64,000 nt of DNA, taken from the NCBI RefSeq assembly GCF_013374095.1, contig NZ_AP022672.1, forward strand, positions 2,993,501-3,057,500, given 5' to 3'. The position numbers and the translations under genes are program-made. Below are positions 8,442 to 16,801 of the stretch, piece after piece. Origin of the DNA: Sphingomonas sp. HMP6 (GTDB lineage Bacteria; Pseudomonadota; Alphaproteobacteria; Sphingomonadales; Sphingomonadaceae). Below the pieces are notes generated by a model. It did not search any database and was not told where the DNA came from. It saw nothing but the letters and a program-made list of their open reading frames with translations. Position 1 is the first letter of the stretch. Each line of letters opens with the position of its first letter.

Positions 8442-8878
8442 ACCCACCGCTGGTGCCGCGCTGGCTCGGCCTGGCCGGGCTACTCCCGCAAATGGCGGCG
8501 GTCGCGGTGGTATTCAGCGGGGACGGGCCGCTGCATTTCTCGGCGTTGTCGATGGGCTATGCCTATGCCGCGCTGATCCTGAGTTTCCTCGGCGGGCTGT
8601 GGTGGGGCATCGCGGCCAGCCAGCCCAATCCGCCGGAGTGGCTGTGGGTCGCCGCGATTGCACCGTCGCTGATCGCGCTCGGCAGTGCGGTGCCCTGGGC
8701 GACGGGCCAGCCTTGGCCGGGACCATCGCTGGTGATTTTGGGCGTGGCGTTGATTGGGGCGTTGGCGGTCGATGTCGTACTGGCCCGACACGGGCTGGTG
8801 CCCATTTGGTGGATCAGCCTGCGCTTGCCCTTGTCGCTCGGTCTTGGTGGCCTGACGCTGGCGCTCGCCTTCGCCTGA
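8438..8878 (+). CDS. DUF3429 family membrane protein
   Basis: 146 residues from GTG 8438, overlapping the btaB stop (GTGA). About five hydrophobic helices fill the chain. Notable motifs are FSALSMGYAYAALILSFLGG followed by LWWGIAA, and near the C-terminus VDVVLARHGLVPIWWISLRL. These match DUF3429, a family without a proven function. Its tight coupling to btaAB suggests a membrane-lipid role, which is inference only. It converges with the 26-residue peptide gene on the other strand. Confidence 0.85.
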   Translation: MNPPLVPRWLGLAGLLPQMAAVAVVFSGDGPLHFSALSMGYAYAALILSFLGGLWWGIAASQPNPPEWLWVAAIAPSLIALGSAVPWATGQPWPGPSLVILGVALIGALAVDVVLARHGLVPIWWISLRLPLSLGLGGLTLALAFA

Positions 8879-8882
8879 CCGA

Positions 8883-8963
8883 TTAGCGACCGAAAATAAG
8901 CCAGAGGACCAGAATCACCGGTAGCGGCACGCCGAGCATCCACAAAATACAACCCTTGCCCAT
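8883..8963 (-). CDS. 26-residue single-helix membrane peptide
   Basis: A complete tiny gene: MGKGCILWMLGVPLPVILVL followed by WLIFGR. It has a strong Shine-Dalgarno (AAGGAGACGG) 3-10 bases before the ATG. The product is a short basic N-terminus with a Cys, followed by one transmembrane helix. I recall similar 'MGKGCILW' peptides in other alphaproteobacteria, but could not check. The function is unknown. It lies between the convergent btaAB operon and hemA, with its own ribosome-binding site, and is readily missed by gene callers because of its size. Confidence 0.75.
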   Translation of the reverse strand: MGKGCILWMLGVPLPVILVLWLIFGR

Positions 8964-9031
8964 CGTCCGTCTCCTTGGTTCAGGAGCGGTAACGAGAACC
9001 GTCGCAGACGGTTCCGTTTGATGGTCGAGGG

Positions 9032-10276
9032 TTAGGCCGCTCTGCGCAGCTCCAAGCGACCCCAGATTTCGACCAAGGCACCGGTCAGCTCCCGCATCAT
9101 TGCTTCGTCATGTGCCGGACCGGGGGTGAAGCGCAGACGTTCGGTGCCGCGCGGCACGGTCGGGTAATTGATCGGCTGGACGTAAACGCCATATTCGGCG
9201 AGCAGCACGTCGCTGATCTTCTTCGCCTTGATCGGATCGCCGACCATTAGCGGCACGATGTGCGTGGTCGAATCCATTACCGGCAGACCGGCTTCGGCGA
9301 ACAGTGCCTTGAGCATCGCCGCCGCCGCATGTTGCCCGTCGCGCTCGGCGCACGAGGCTTTCAGGTGCCGCACGCTCGCCAACGCACCGGCGACCAGCAC
9401 CGGCGAGAGCGAGGTGGTGAAGATAAAACCCGGCGCATAAGAGCGGATCACGTCGACGATCGTCTGATCCGCAGTGATGTACCCGCCCATCACGCCGAAC
9501 GCCTTGCCGAGCGTGCCTTCGATGATCGTCAGCCGATCGGCGACGCCGTCGCGTTCGGAAATGCCACCACCGCGCGCGCCGTACATGCCGACGGCATGGA
9601 CTTCGTCGAGATAGGTCAGCGCGCTATATGTATCCGCGAGATCGCAAATCTCGGCGATCGGGGCGATGTCGCCATCCATCGAATAGACGCTTTCGAAGGC
9701 GATCAGCTTGGGCGCGGTAGGATCGACCGAAGCCAGCAATTCCTCAAGATGCGCTACGTCATTGTGGCGGAAGACGTGCCGCTCGCACCCCGAATTGCGG
9801 ATCCCCGCAATCATCGACGCATGGTTCAGTTCGTCGGAAAAAATGATGCAGCCGGGCAGGATCTTGGCGAGCGTGGCGAGCGTCGCCTCGTTCGAGACAT
9901 AGCCGCTGGTGAACAGCAGGGCCGCTTCCTTGCCGTGGAGATCGGCCAGTTCGGCCTCGAGATCGACATGGTAATGCGTGTTGCCGCCGATGTTGCGCGT
10001 GCCGCCCGATCCGGCCCCGACGTCGTGGAGGGCTCCCTCCATCGCCGCGATGACATCGGGATGCTGCCCCATCGCCAGATAATCGTTGGAGCACCACACC
10101 GTGATCGGCTTCGGGCCGTTATGCCCGGCGAAACAGCGCGCGTTGGGGAACGCACCCTTGTTGCGCAGGATATCGATGAACACGCGGTAGCGGCCCTCGA
10201 CATGCAGGCGATCAATCGCTTGGGCAAAGATCCGGGAGTAATCGACTCCGCGCGGGCCGGGTGTTTCCACGTTCAT
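9032..10276 (-). CDS. hemA: 5-aminolevulinate synthase
   Basis: 414 residues from ATG 10276 ([20 protein letters not shown]). It condenses glycine and succinyl-CoA to 5-aminolevulinate, the Shemin route to haem that marks alphaproteobacteria. It is an alpha-oxoamine synthase with [49 protein letters not shown] and the PLP-lysine motif [13 protein letters not shown] (Lys258). No ribosome-binding site is evident; a GC-rich dyad (10280-10293) sits immediately before the ATG. An in-frame ATG at 10360 would overlap the end of murI and adds residues unlike the family. Confidence 0.96.
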   Translation of the reverse strand: MNVETPGPRGVDYSRIFAQAIDRLHVEGRYRVFIDILRNKGAFPNARCFAGHNGPKPITVWCSNDYLAMGQHPDVIAAMEGALHDVGAGSGGTRNIGGNTHYHVDLEAELADLHGKEAALLFTSGYVSNEATLATLAKILPGCIIFSDELNHASMIAGIRNSGCERHVFRHNDVAHLEELLASVDPTAPKLIAFESVYSMDGDIAPIAEICDLADTYSALTYLDEVHAVGMYGARGGGISERDGVADRLTIIEGTLGKAFGVMGGYITADQTIVDVIRSYAPGFIFTTSLSPVLVAGALASVRHLKASCAERDGQHAAAAMLKALFAEAGLPVMDSTTHIVPLMVGDPIKAKKISDVLLAEYGVYVQPINYPTVPRGTERLRFTPGPAHDEAMMRELTGALVEIWGRLELRRAA

Positions 10277-10346
10277 CGCGGCGCTGTAGCGCCGACGGGG
10301 GTTTAGTTCCAGCGACTTTCCGCGATTAGCGTGATCGACGGGGTGG

Positions 10347-11153
10347 TCATAATGTCTCACCCCGCGTCAGGCCGAAGCGCTCCAGCGCTGGGGCCAGCGC
10401 GTCGGATTTCGCATCGCGCGCCGTGAAAACCGCGCGCCCGTCGCCCGGAGTCTCCGGCCAGTCCTGTCCCGCGGTCAGGAAGGCGATTCGCCGAGCGATC
10501 CCCGCGCTGCCATCCACGAAAGTCACCGGATGCGGGGCTGCGGCGGCGAGTTCCTCCGCGACCAGCGGGAAATGCGTGCAGGCATTGACGATCGTGTCGA
10601 TTCGCGCGCCGCCGTCTTGCCCGAACAGACCGTCGAGGATCGCGGCATAGCGCGCCGGATCGGTCGGTTGCCCGTGCAGTTTCGCTTCGGCCAGCTCGAC
10701 CAGCTCGGATGATCCGTGGCGCAGCACGGTACAGTCCCCGGCGAAGCGCCGGGCAAGATCGTCGACATACGGCTGGCGCACCGTTGCGTCGGTGCCGAGC
10801 ACGCCGATCACGCGCGTCTTGCTTACCAGCGCAGCAGGCTTGATCGCCGGGACCGTGCCGACCACGGGCAGATCGAGCGCGCTCCGCACCGCCGCGAGGG
10901 CGATGGTCGAGGCGGTGTTGCACGCGATCACGATCAGGCGCGGGCGATAGCGCTCCGCCAGTCGCCCGAGCAAGGCGGGCACGCGCGCCGCGATTTCGGC
11001 CTCGCTCTTGGTACCATAAGGGAAGCCCGCCGAATCGGCGACATAGACCACCGGCATCTGCGGCAGCAGCGCGCGTGCGGCGGCGAGCACCGACAGCCCG
11101 CCGACCCCGGAATCAAAGAACAGAACGGGCCGCATATCCATGCCAAGTGCCAT
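10347..11153 (-). CDS. murI: Glutamate racemase
   Basis: 268 residues. It makes D-glutamate for peptidoglycan. Both catalytic cysteines are present, in [12 protein letters not shown] (Cys78) and [14 protein letters not shown], along with [11 protein letters not shown] near the N-terminus and the [12 protein letters not shown] loop. The start is ambiguous among the ATGs at 11153, 11141 and 11135 because none has a clear ribosome-binding site. hemA lies downstream in the same direction, and plsY is divergent. Confidence 0.95.
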   Translation of the reverse strand: MALGMDMRPVLFFDSGVGGLSVLAAARALLPQMPVVYVADSAGFPYGTKSEAEIAARVPALLGRLAERYRPRLIVIACNTASTIALAAVRSALDLPVVGTVPAIKPAALVSKTRVIGVLGTDATVRQPYVDDLARRFAGDCTVLRHGSSELVELAEAKLHGQPTDPARYAAILDGLFGQDGGARIDTIVNACTHFPLVAEELAAAAPHPVTFVDGSAGIARRIAFLTAGQDWPETPGDGRAVFTARDAKSDALAPALERFGLTRGETL

Positions 11154-11254
11154 AGCGTGGCGAGGGGTTTTGACAAATCGGGGGCTTGATCAAGGATGTG
11201 GCGGTTGCCCGACGGTGGCGCTATGTTCAGTGTGCTTGGGGGGATTTCGACACC

Positions 11255-11875
11255 GTGCCGACTGATCATCTGTGGCAATATCCGGCATTGGCGCTGATCG
11301 TCGGCTATCTGCTCGGGTCGATCCCGTTCGGGGTCTTGCTGACGCGCGCGGCGGGCGCCGGGGATTTGCGCCAGATCGGATCGGGCAATATCGGCGCGAC
11401 CAATGTGCTGCGCACCGGGCGCAAGGGGCTGGCGGCGGCAACGTTGATCCTCGATGCGCTAAAGGGCTTCGCGGCCGTGTGGATCGCCGAACGCTATTTC
11501 GGCGGCACCGCCGTGATGGCCGCGGCCGCGGTTTTCCTGGGGCACCTCTATCCCGTCTGGCTGCGGTTTCGCGGCGGCAAGGGCGTGGCGACGATGCTTG
11601 GAATCGTGCTGGCGCTCTATTGGCCGATCGGGCTGGTCTATGCCGTGGTATGGCTCGGCCTGCTGCTGATCTTCCGCATTTCGTCACTCGCCGGCATGAC
11701 CGCGGCGGTCAGCGCGCCGCTCAGCGCCGCCTATTTCACCATATTCGATCTGGTGCTGCCGCTGATGGGTCTGGCACTTCTGGTCGTGTGGAAGCATCGC
11801 GAGAATATCGAGCGCTTGTTGAGCGGGGCCGAGCCGCGGGTCGGCCGCAGCGGGGGCAAGCGCGCCGATGCCTGA
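11255..11875 (+). CDS. plsY: Glycerol-3-phosphate acyltransferase PlsY
   Basis: 206 residues from GTG 11255. PlsY acylates glycerol-3-phosphate from acyl-phosphate, the first step of phospholipid synthesis, at the inner membrane. The three conserved loops are visible: YLLGSIPFGVLLTR, then GSGNIGATNVLRTGRKGLA, then GHLYPVWLRFRGGKGVATMLG. A third, C-terminal motif region (LLVVWKHRENIERLLSG) is also present. Five hydrophobic helices are spaced as in the family. The frame is open to 11186 but the extra residues look non-family. It overlaps dprA by 8 bases in a plsY-dprA-topA operon. Confidence 0.95.
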   Translation: MPTDHLWQYPALALIVGYLLGSIPFGVLLTRAAGAGDLRQIGSGNIGATNVLRTGRKGLAAATLILDALKGFAAVWIAERYFGGTAVMAAAAVFLGHLYPVWLRFRGGKGVATMLGIVLALYWPIGLVYAVVWLGLLLIFRISSLAGMTAAVSAPLSAAYFTIFDLVLPLMGLALLVVWKHRENIERLLSGAEPRVGRSGGKRADA

Positions 11876-12950
11876 CGCAGCGGCGGTCGCGCGCCTGCGG
11901 CTGATTCGCACGGTACAGATCGGGCCCGTCACCTATGCCCAGCTAATTGCGCGTTTTGGCACCGCGGCGGCGGCAATCGAAGCGCTGCCACAGCTTGCCG
12001 CGCGGGGCGGCGGGAAAGCGCCCGCGGTTGCGCCGACGGCGCTTGCCGAACGTGAGCTGGCGCAAATCGCGCGGCTCGGCGCGCGGCACCTGTTTTTGGG
12101 CGATCCCGATTATCCCGCGCTGCTTGCCGAACTCGACGACGCACCGCCGGTCGTGATGCTGCGCGGACGCGCCGAGCTGATGGCGCGGACGACGATCGCG
12201 ATGGTCGGCGCGCGTAATGCCTCGGCGGCGGCGTGTCGGTTCGCGCGGCAATTGGCGGCCGAGCTCGGGCGCGAGGACGTGGCGGTCGTTTCCGGCCTGG
12301 CGCGCGGGGTCGATACCGCCGCGCATGTCGGATCGATCGAAACCGGCACGATCGCGGTGATCGCCGGCGGGATCGATGTCGTCTATCCGCCCGAGAATGC
12401 CGCGCTGCAGGAGCGGATCGCGACCCAGGGGCTGCTGATTGCCGAACAGCCGCCCGGCACCGAACCCCGCGCGCGCCACTTTCCGTATCGCAACCGGATC
12501 ATCGCCGGGCTGTCGCTTGGCACCGTGGTGGTCGAGGCTGCGCCCAAATCAGGTTCGTTGATTACCGCGCGGCTGGCGGGTGAAATGGGGCGCGAGGTGA
12601 TGGCGGTCCCCGGCAGCCCGCTCGACCCACGCGCACAAGGCTGCAACGGCCTGATCCGCGACGGCGCGACGCTGGTGCAATCCGCCGCCGACGTGCTCGA
12701 GACGGTGCGCCCGATTGATGGCCGGATGGTGCGATCACCCGGCGGGCGGTTCGACGGTCCACCGCCCGAAGACGCGAGCGACGCCGAACGCCGCGACGTG
12801 ATCGACCTGCTCGGCCCGGTGCCGGTCGCGATCGACGAATTGATCCGGCAGTCGGGTCACGCGCCGGCGATCGTGCAGACGGTGTTGCTGGAGCTGGAGC
12901 TGGCCGGACGGCTTGAACGGCACGCTGGGGGTCGGGTGGCGCTGGCATGA
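11868..12950 (+). CDS. dprA: DNA processing protein DprA (Smf)
   Basis: 360 residues. DprA binds single-stranded DNA entering the cell and loads RecA. The Rossmann-like core is clear: TIAMVGARNASAAACRFARQ, VVSGLARGVDTAAHVGSIE, FPYRNRIIAGLSLGTVVVEA and GSLITARLAGEMGREVMAVPG. An N-terminal SAM-like domain (residues 1-60) and a C-terminal winged-helix domain (about 295-360, DVIDLLGPVPVAIDELIRQS) complete the usual alphaproteobacterial form. It overlaps both neighbours by a few bases. No other competence gene is in the window. Confidence 0.96.
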   Translation: MPDAAAVARLRLIRTVQIGPVTYAQLIARFGTAAAAIEALPQLAARGGGKAPAVAPTALAERELAQIARLGARHLFLGDPDYPALLAELDDAPPVVMLRGRAELMARTTIAMVGARNASAAACRFARQLAAELGREDVAVVSGLARGVDTAAHVGSIETGTIAVIAGGIDVVYPPENAALQERIATQGLLIAEQPPGTEPRARHFPYRNRIIAGLSLGTVVVEAAPKSGSLITARLAGEMGREVMAVPGSPLDPRAQGCNGLIRDGATLVQSAADVLETVRPIDGRMVRSPGGRFDGPPPEDASDAERRDVIDLLGPVPVAIDELIRQSGHAPAIVQTVLLELELAGRLERHAGGRVALA

Positions 12951-13606
12951 CCCGCGAGATGGGATTCAGTACGCTCATAAGTTCGTTCGGCGTGACCGCG
13001 CGGGACAATGCGGGACTAGCGTTCGGCGTTATTGGCACGCTGACGATCGGAAACGCGCTGCTCGATCGCTTTGCGTCCCCGCAAGCGTCGATGCTGATCG
13101 GCAATCTGGCGGTCTTCGCCGCGCAAGTTTTGGTAACTCGCCTTGCGACACAGCGGTTCGTTGCGGAGCCGCTCACGCCGCGTGTAGCGGGTTTCTTTCT
13201 GTTGGGGATCGTTGGCTCGATCGGCGTGCTCGCCGGATTGGTGCTCGCGATCGTGCCGGGCCTCTACTTAGCGGCACGCTGGTTGGTTGCCGGTCCGATC
13301 CTACTGGTCGAGCGCGATGGCGTTATAGCCGCGATGCGACGGAGCTGGGTCGTGAGTGCACCGCTGGTGTGGCCGCTCTCCGTGTTGCTGCTCGTATTTT
13401 GGACTCCGATGGCAATAACGTCATTCGGCGGAGGCTTTCTGTCCGGACTTCTTCGGGGAAATGAAACCGACACGATGGATATCGCCGTTTTGCTAGCGAC
13501 ATATTTCACGATGTCTGTTGCATCGGTCGCGTCGTGGCTCGCCGCGGCCGCAACATACGGTTTGCTTTGTCCCAAGCTCGATACGCTGGCCGACACTTTC
13601 GCGTAG
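12947..13606 (+). CDS. Polytopic membrane protein (YciC/glycerophosphodiesterase-membrane-domain-like)
   Basis: 219 residues with about six hydrophobic helices. Helix 4, VGSIGVLAGLVLAIVPGLYL, runs into AARWLVAGPILLVERDGVIA and then AMRRSWVVSAPLVW. This 'PGLYLAARW ... A ... RSW' arrangement is typical of membrane proteins related to YciC and the membrane domain beside glycerophosphodiesterases. No catalytic residues are apparent. Codon use is visibly less GC-biased than in dprA and topA (more T/A third positions, e.g. cta, tta, gta), so it may be a later insertion into the dprA-topA pair. ATGA overlap with dprA. Confidence 0.65.
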   Translation: MTREMGFSTLISSFGVTARDNAGLAFGVIGTLTIGNALLDRFASPQASMLIGNLAVFAAQVLVTRLATQRFVAEPLTPRVAGFFLLGIVGSIGVLAGLVLAIVPGLYLAARWLVAGPILLVERDGVIAAMRRSWVVSAPLVWPLSVLLLVFWTPMAITSFGGGFLSGLLRGNETDTMDIAVLLATYFTMSVASVASWLAAAATYGLLCPKLDTLADTFA

Positions 13607-13679
13607 CCTAAAGGTGTGCTTGACGAGCAGCCCCGGACCCCGCCACCCTCGCGCGTACACGTAAGGACGCCTTCTCCCC

Positions 13680-16307
13680 ATGCAGCTTGTCATCGTCGAA
13701 TCGCCCGCCAAGGCAAAAACCATCGAGAAATATCTCGGCAGCGATTACCGCGTGCTGGCCTCCTACGGCCATGTCCGCGATCTTCCGCCCAAGGATGGAT
13801 CGGTGAACCCCGACGAAGGGTTTGCGATGGAATGGGAAAATTACGCCGACAAGGCCAAGCAGCTCAAGGCGATCACTGATCTCGCCAAGCAGGCCGACCG
13901 TCTGATCCTCGCGACCGATCCCGATCGCGAGGGCGAGGCGATCAGCTGGCACGTGCAGGAGGTGCTGCGCAACCGCAAGGCGCTGCCCAAGGACGTGCAG
14001 CGCGTCACCTTCAACGCGATCACCAAGGCGACGGTGACCGAGGCGATGAAGCATCCGCGCGAGCTCGATACCGATCTGATCGACGCCTATCGCGCGCGCC
14101 GTGCGCTCGATTATCTCGTCGGCTTCACGCTGTCGCCGGTGCTGTGGCGCAAGCTGCCCGGCGCGAAATCGGCGGGGCGCGTGCAATCGGTCGCGCTGCG
14201 CATTATCGTCAGCCGCGAGCGCGAGATCGAAGCGTTTCGCGCGCAGGAATATTGGTCGGTCACCGCCGACATGGAGCAGGACGGCACGCCGTTCCAGGCG
14301 CGGCTCGTGACCTTCGAGGGCAAGAAGCTCGATCGCCTGTCGATCGGCGAAGAGGGCACCGCGCAGCGCGCCAAGAAGGCGGTCGAGGACGGGCGCTTCA
14401 GCGTTCAGTCGGTCGAGGTCAAACCGGCGACGCGCAACCCGCCGCCGCCGTTCACGACCTCAACGCTCCAGCAGGAGGCGTCGCGGAAGCTCGGGTTCTC
14501 GGCCGATCACACGATGCGGATCGCGCAGGGCCTCTATGAGGACGGCTCGATCACCTATATGCGCACCGACGGCGTGCAGATGGATTCGAGCGCGATCTCT
14601 GCCGCGCGGCTTGCCGTCGCCAATCGCTATGATGCGAGCTATGTCCCTGACAAGCCGCGCGTCTATCAGACTAAGGCCAAGAATGCGCAGGAAGCGCATG
14701 AAGCGATCCGCCCGACCGATTTTGGCAAGGACAAGGCCGGTGGCGGTGATCATGCGCGGCTTTATGATCTGATCTGGAAGCGCGCGCTGGCGAGCCAGAT
14801 GGCGTCGGCGCGGATGGAGCGTACCACGGTCGAGATGCTCGACGGATCGGGCCAGACCGGCCTGCGCGCGACCGGGCAGGTCGTGTTGTTTCCCGGCTAT
14901 CTCGCTCTCTACGAAGAAGGTTCGGACGACACGCAGGACGAGGATGCGCGCCGCCTGCCGCGGCTGCGCGAGGGCGATGCGCCCGCTAAGAAGGGCGTCA
15001 CCGCGGAGCAGCATTTCACGCAACCACCGCCGCGCTTTTCTGAAGCCTCACTGGTCAAGCGCTTGGAAGAACTCGGGATTGGGCGTCCGTCGACCTATGC
15101 CTCGATCATCAAGACACTGAAGGACCGCGAATACGTTCGGGTCGAGAAGAACCGCTTCTTCGCCGAGGAATCAGGGCGTCTGGTGACGGCGTTCCTCGAG
15201 CGCTTTTTCGAGCGCTATGTGAGTTACGACTTCACCTCGGGGCTTGAGGATGAGCTCGACGAGGTATCCGGTGGGCGGGCTGAATGGCAGGCGGTGTTGG
15301 AAGCGTTCTGGAAGGATTTCAAGCCGCGCACCACCGAGGTAATGGAACAAAAGCCCTCCGAAGTTACGGCCGAGCTCGATAAATTCCTCGCGCCGTACCT
15401 CTTTCCTCCAATGGCCGATGGCGGCGATCCGCGGCTGTGTCCGAAGTGCGGCGCGGGCCAGCTTGCGCTGCGCGGGGGCAAGTTCGGCGCATTCGTCGCG
15501 TGCTCCAACTATCCTGAGTGCAAATATACCCGCCGCTTCGGCCAGCCGGGTGGGGATGAGGAAGGCACCGACACGGGGCCGGAGGCGCTCGGCAACGATC
15601 CCGAAACCGGTCTGCCGGTCGAGCGCAAATCCGGGCGGTTCGGACCCTATATCCAGATCGGCGAGGGCGAGACGCGCAAGATGGCGTCGATCCCGAAGGA
15701 TATCGGCGAGCTCGATCTCGCCTGGGCGTTGAAGCTGCTGTCGCTGCCGCGCACGATCGGCACGCATCCTGAAACCGGCGAGCCGATCACGGCGGCGATC
15801 GGCCGCTATGGCCCGTATCTGAAGCATGCCGGCAAATATGCGCGGCTGACCTCGACGGCCGATGTGTTCGAAACGGGCATGAACGCCGCAGTCGTGAAGC
15901 TGGCGGAGGCGGCGGCGGGCGGCGGACGTCCGCAACGCGGCGCACAGGCCCCGCTCAAGGTGCTGGGGCTGCATCCGCGTAGCGAAGCCGAGATCAAGCT
16001 GATGGAGGGGCGCTATGGCGCGTACGTCACCGACGGGACGACCAATGCGACTCTGCCAAAATCGATCGAGAAGGATGCGCTGACGCTTGAGGAAGCGGCG
16101 CAACTGATTGACGCGCGTGCGGCGGCGGCACCGCCGGCCAAGGGCAAGAAGAAAGCGGCGGCCAAAAAGGCGCCCGCGAAGAAGGCCGCTACGATGAAGG
16201 CCGCTACGAAGAAGGCGCCTGCGACGAAGGAGGCTGCAACTAAGTCGGCGGCAAAAAAGCCCGCAGCGAGGAAAGCCCCTGCCAAGAAGGTGACGGCAGA
16301 CGCATAA
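13680..16307 (+). CDS. topA: DNA topoisomerase I
   Basis: 875 residues. A type IA topoisomerase that relaxes negative supercoils. The TOPRIM domain is at the N-terminus (MQLVIVESPAKAKTIEKYLG; ATDPDREGEAISWHV). The active-site tyrosine lies in GSITYMRTDGVQM (Tyr293). A zinc ribbon (CPKCGAGQLALRGGKFGAFV then ACSNYPEC) is near residues 586-615, followed by several topoisomerase C-terminal repeats (SGRFGPYIQIGEGE, IGRYGPYLKHAGKYA, EGRYGAYVTDG). The last ~55 residues are a Lys/Ala-rich repetitive tail (KKAPAKKAATMKAATKKAPA), probably a nonspecific DNA-binding extension. Confidence 0.97.
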   Translation: MQLVIVESPAKAKTIEKYLGSDYRVLASYGHVRDLPPKDGSVNPDEGFAMEWENYADKAKQLKAITDLAKQADRLILATDPDREGEAISWHVQEVLRNRKALPKDVQRVTFNAITKATVTEAMKHPRELDTDLIDAYRARRALDYLVGFTLSPVLWRKLPGAKSAGRVQSVALRIIVSREREIEAFRAQEYWSVTADMEQDGTPFQARLVTFEGKKLDRLSIGEEGTAQRAKKAVEDGRFSVQSVEVKPATRNPPPPFTTSTLQQEASRKLGFSADHTMRIAQGLYEDGSITYMRTDGVQMDSSAISAARLAVANRYDASYVPDKPRVYQTKAKNAQEAHEAIRPTDFGKDKAGGGDHARLYDLIWKRALASQMASARMERTTVEMLDGSGQTGLRATGQVVLFPGYLALYEEGSDDTQDEDARRLPRLREGDAPAKKGVTAEQHFTQPPPRFSEASLVKRLEELGIGRPSTYASIIKTLKDREYVRVEKNRFFAEESGRLVTAFLERFFERYVSYDFTSGLEDELDEVSGGRAEWQAVLEAFWKDFKPRTTEVMEQKPSEVTAELDKFLAPYLFPPMADGGDPRLCPKCGAGQLALRGGKFGAFVACSNYPECKYTRRFGQPGGDEEGTDTGPEALGNDPETGLPVERKSGRFGPYIQIGEGETRKMASIPKDIGELDLAWALKLLSLPRTIGTHPETGEPITAAIGRYGPYLKHAGKYARLTSTADVFETGMNAAVVKLAEAAAGGGRPQRGAQAPLKVLGLHPRSEAEIKLMEGRYGAYVTDGTTNATLPKSIEKDALTLEEAAQLIDARAAAAPPAKGKKKAAAKKAPAKKAATMKAATKKAPATKEAATKSAAKKPAARKAPAKKVTADA

Positions 16308-16316
16308 CCCAGTCGC

Positions 16317-16402
16317 GTTCGCCCGGAGCGTGTCGAAGGGCAGCGTGGCGCCTATGCGCGGTCGCGAGCGAGAAGAGGCTTCGACTGGCTCAGCCCGAAC
16401 GG
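16317..16402. repeat. Palindromic repeat, family A, copy 1 (diverged)
   Basis: Inverted arms GTTCGCCCGGAGCGTGTCGA (16317 onward) and the reverse-oriented CTTCGACTGGCTCAGCCCGA (from 16379), matching at about 17 of 22 positions. The spacer is about 38 bases. The same arm sequence occurs in better condition at 51482-51570. It lies in the intergenic space between topA and the Sel1 gene, whose stops face each other. It looks like a REP-type mobile palindrome. Confidence 0.8.
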
Positions 16403-16430
16403 AGGTCGGGGGCGCGTCGAGGCGAGAGGA

Positions 16431-16727
16431 TCAGGCCGCGCGGCGCTGCGTGCTGACGAGGAAGGCGCGCGCTGCGGCCTGGGCGGTGGCGATTTCCCGC
16501 GCGCTCATGTCCTCGGCGATGTCGCGGCGGCAATCCTTGGCCGCTTCGCTGCCGGCGACGGCCGCCAGGTTGAACCATTTGTGCGCTTCGATCAGGTCGA
16601 CGCCGACCCCAGCCGAGCCGCTCGAATAGACCATGCCGAGATCGTAACAGGCGTCGGGATCGCCGCGTGCCGCATCGGCGAGCCGACTTTCGATCAGGAA
16701 CCGTGCGTTCTTCAGGCTCGTGCCCAT
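16431..16727 (-). CDS. Sel1-repeat small protein
   Basis: 98 residues from ATG 16727 (MGTSLKNARFLIESRLADAA). The core, ARGDPDACYDLGMVYSSGSA followed by GVGVDLIEAHKWFNLAAVAGS, is one Sel1-like (TPR-related) repeat; AHKWFNLAA is the diagnostic motif. It has no signal peptide and is probably cytosolic. Small Sel1 proteins act as protein-protein adapters, but the partner is unknown. It stands alone between topA and panC. Confidence 0.8.
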   Translation of the reverse strand: MGTSLKNARFLIESRLADAARGDPDACYDLGMVYSSGSAGVGVDLIEAHKWFNLAAVAGSEAAKDCRRDIAEDMSAREIATAQAAARAFLVSTQRRAA

Positions 16728-16801
16728 GTTCTCAACCCTCGTTAACCATTCCGCTAGGCTGCACCCTGCCAAGGAAGGATCAACGAAAGGTTAACGGCCG
16801 A

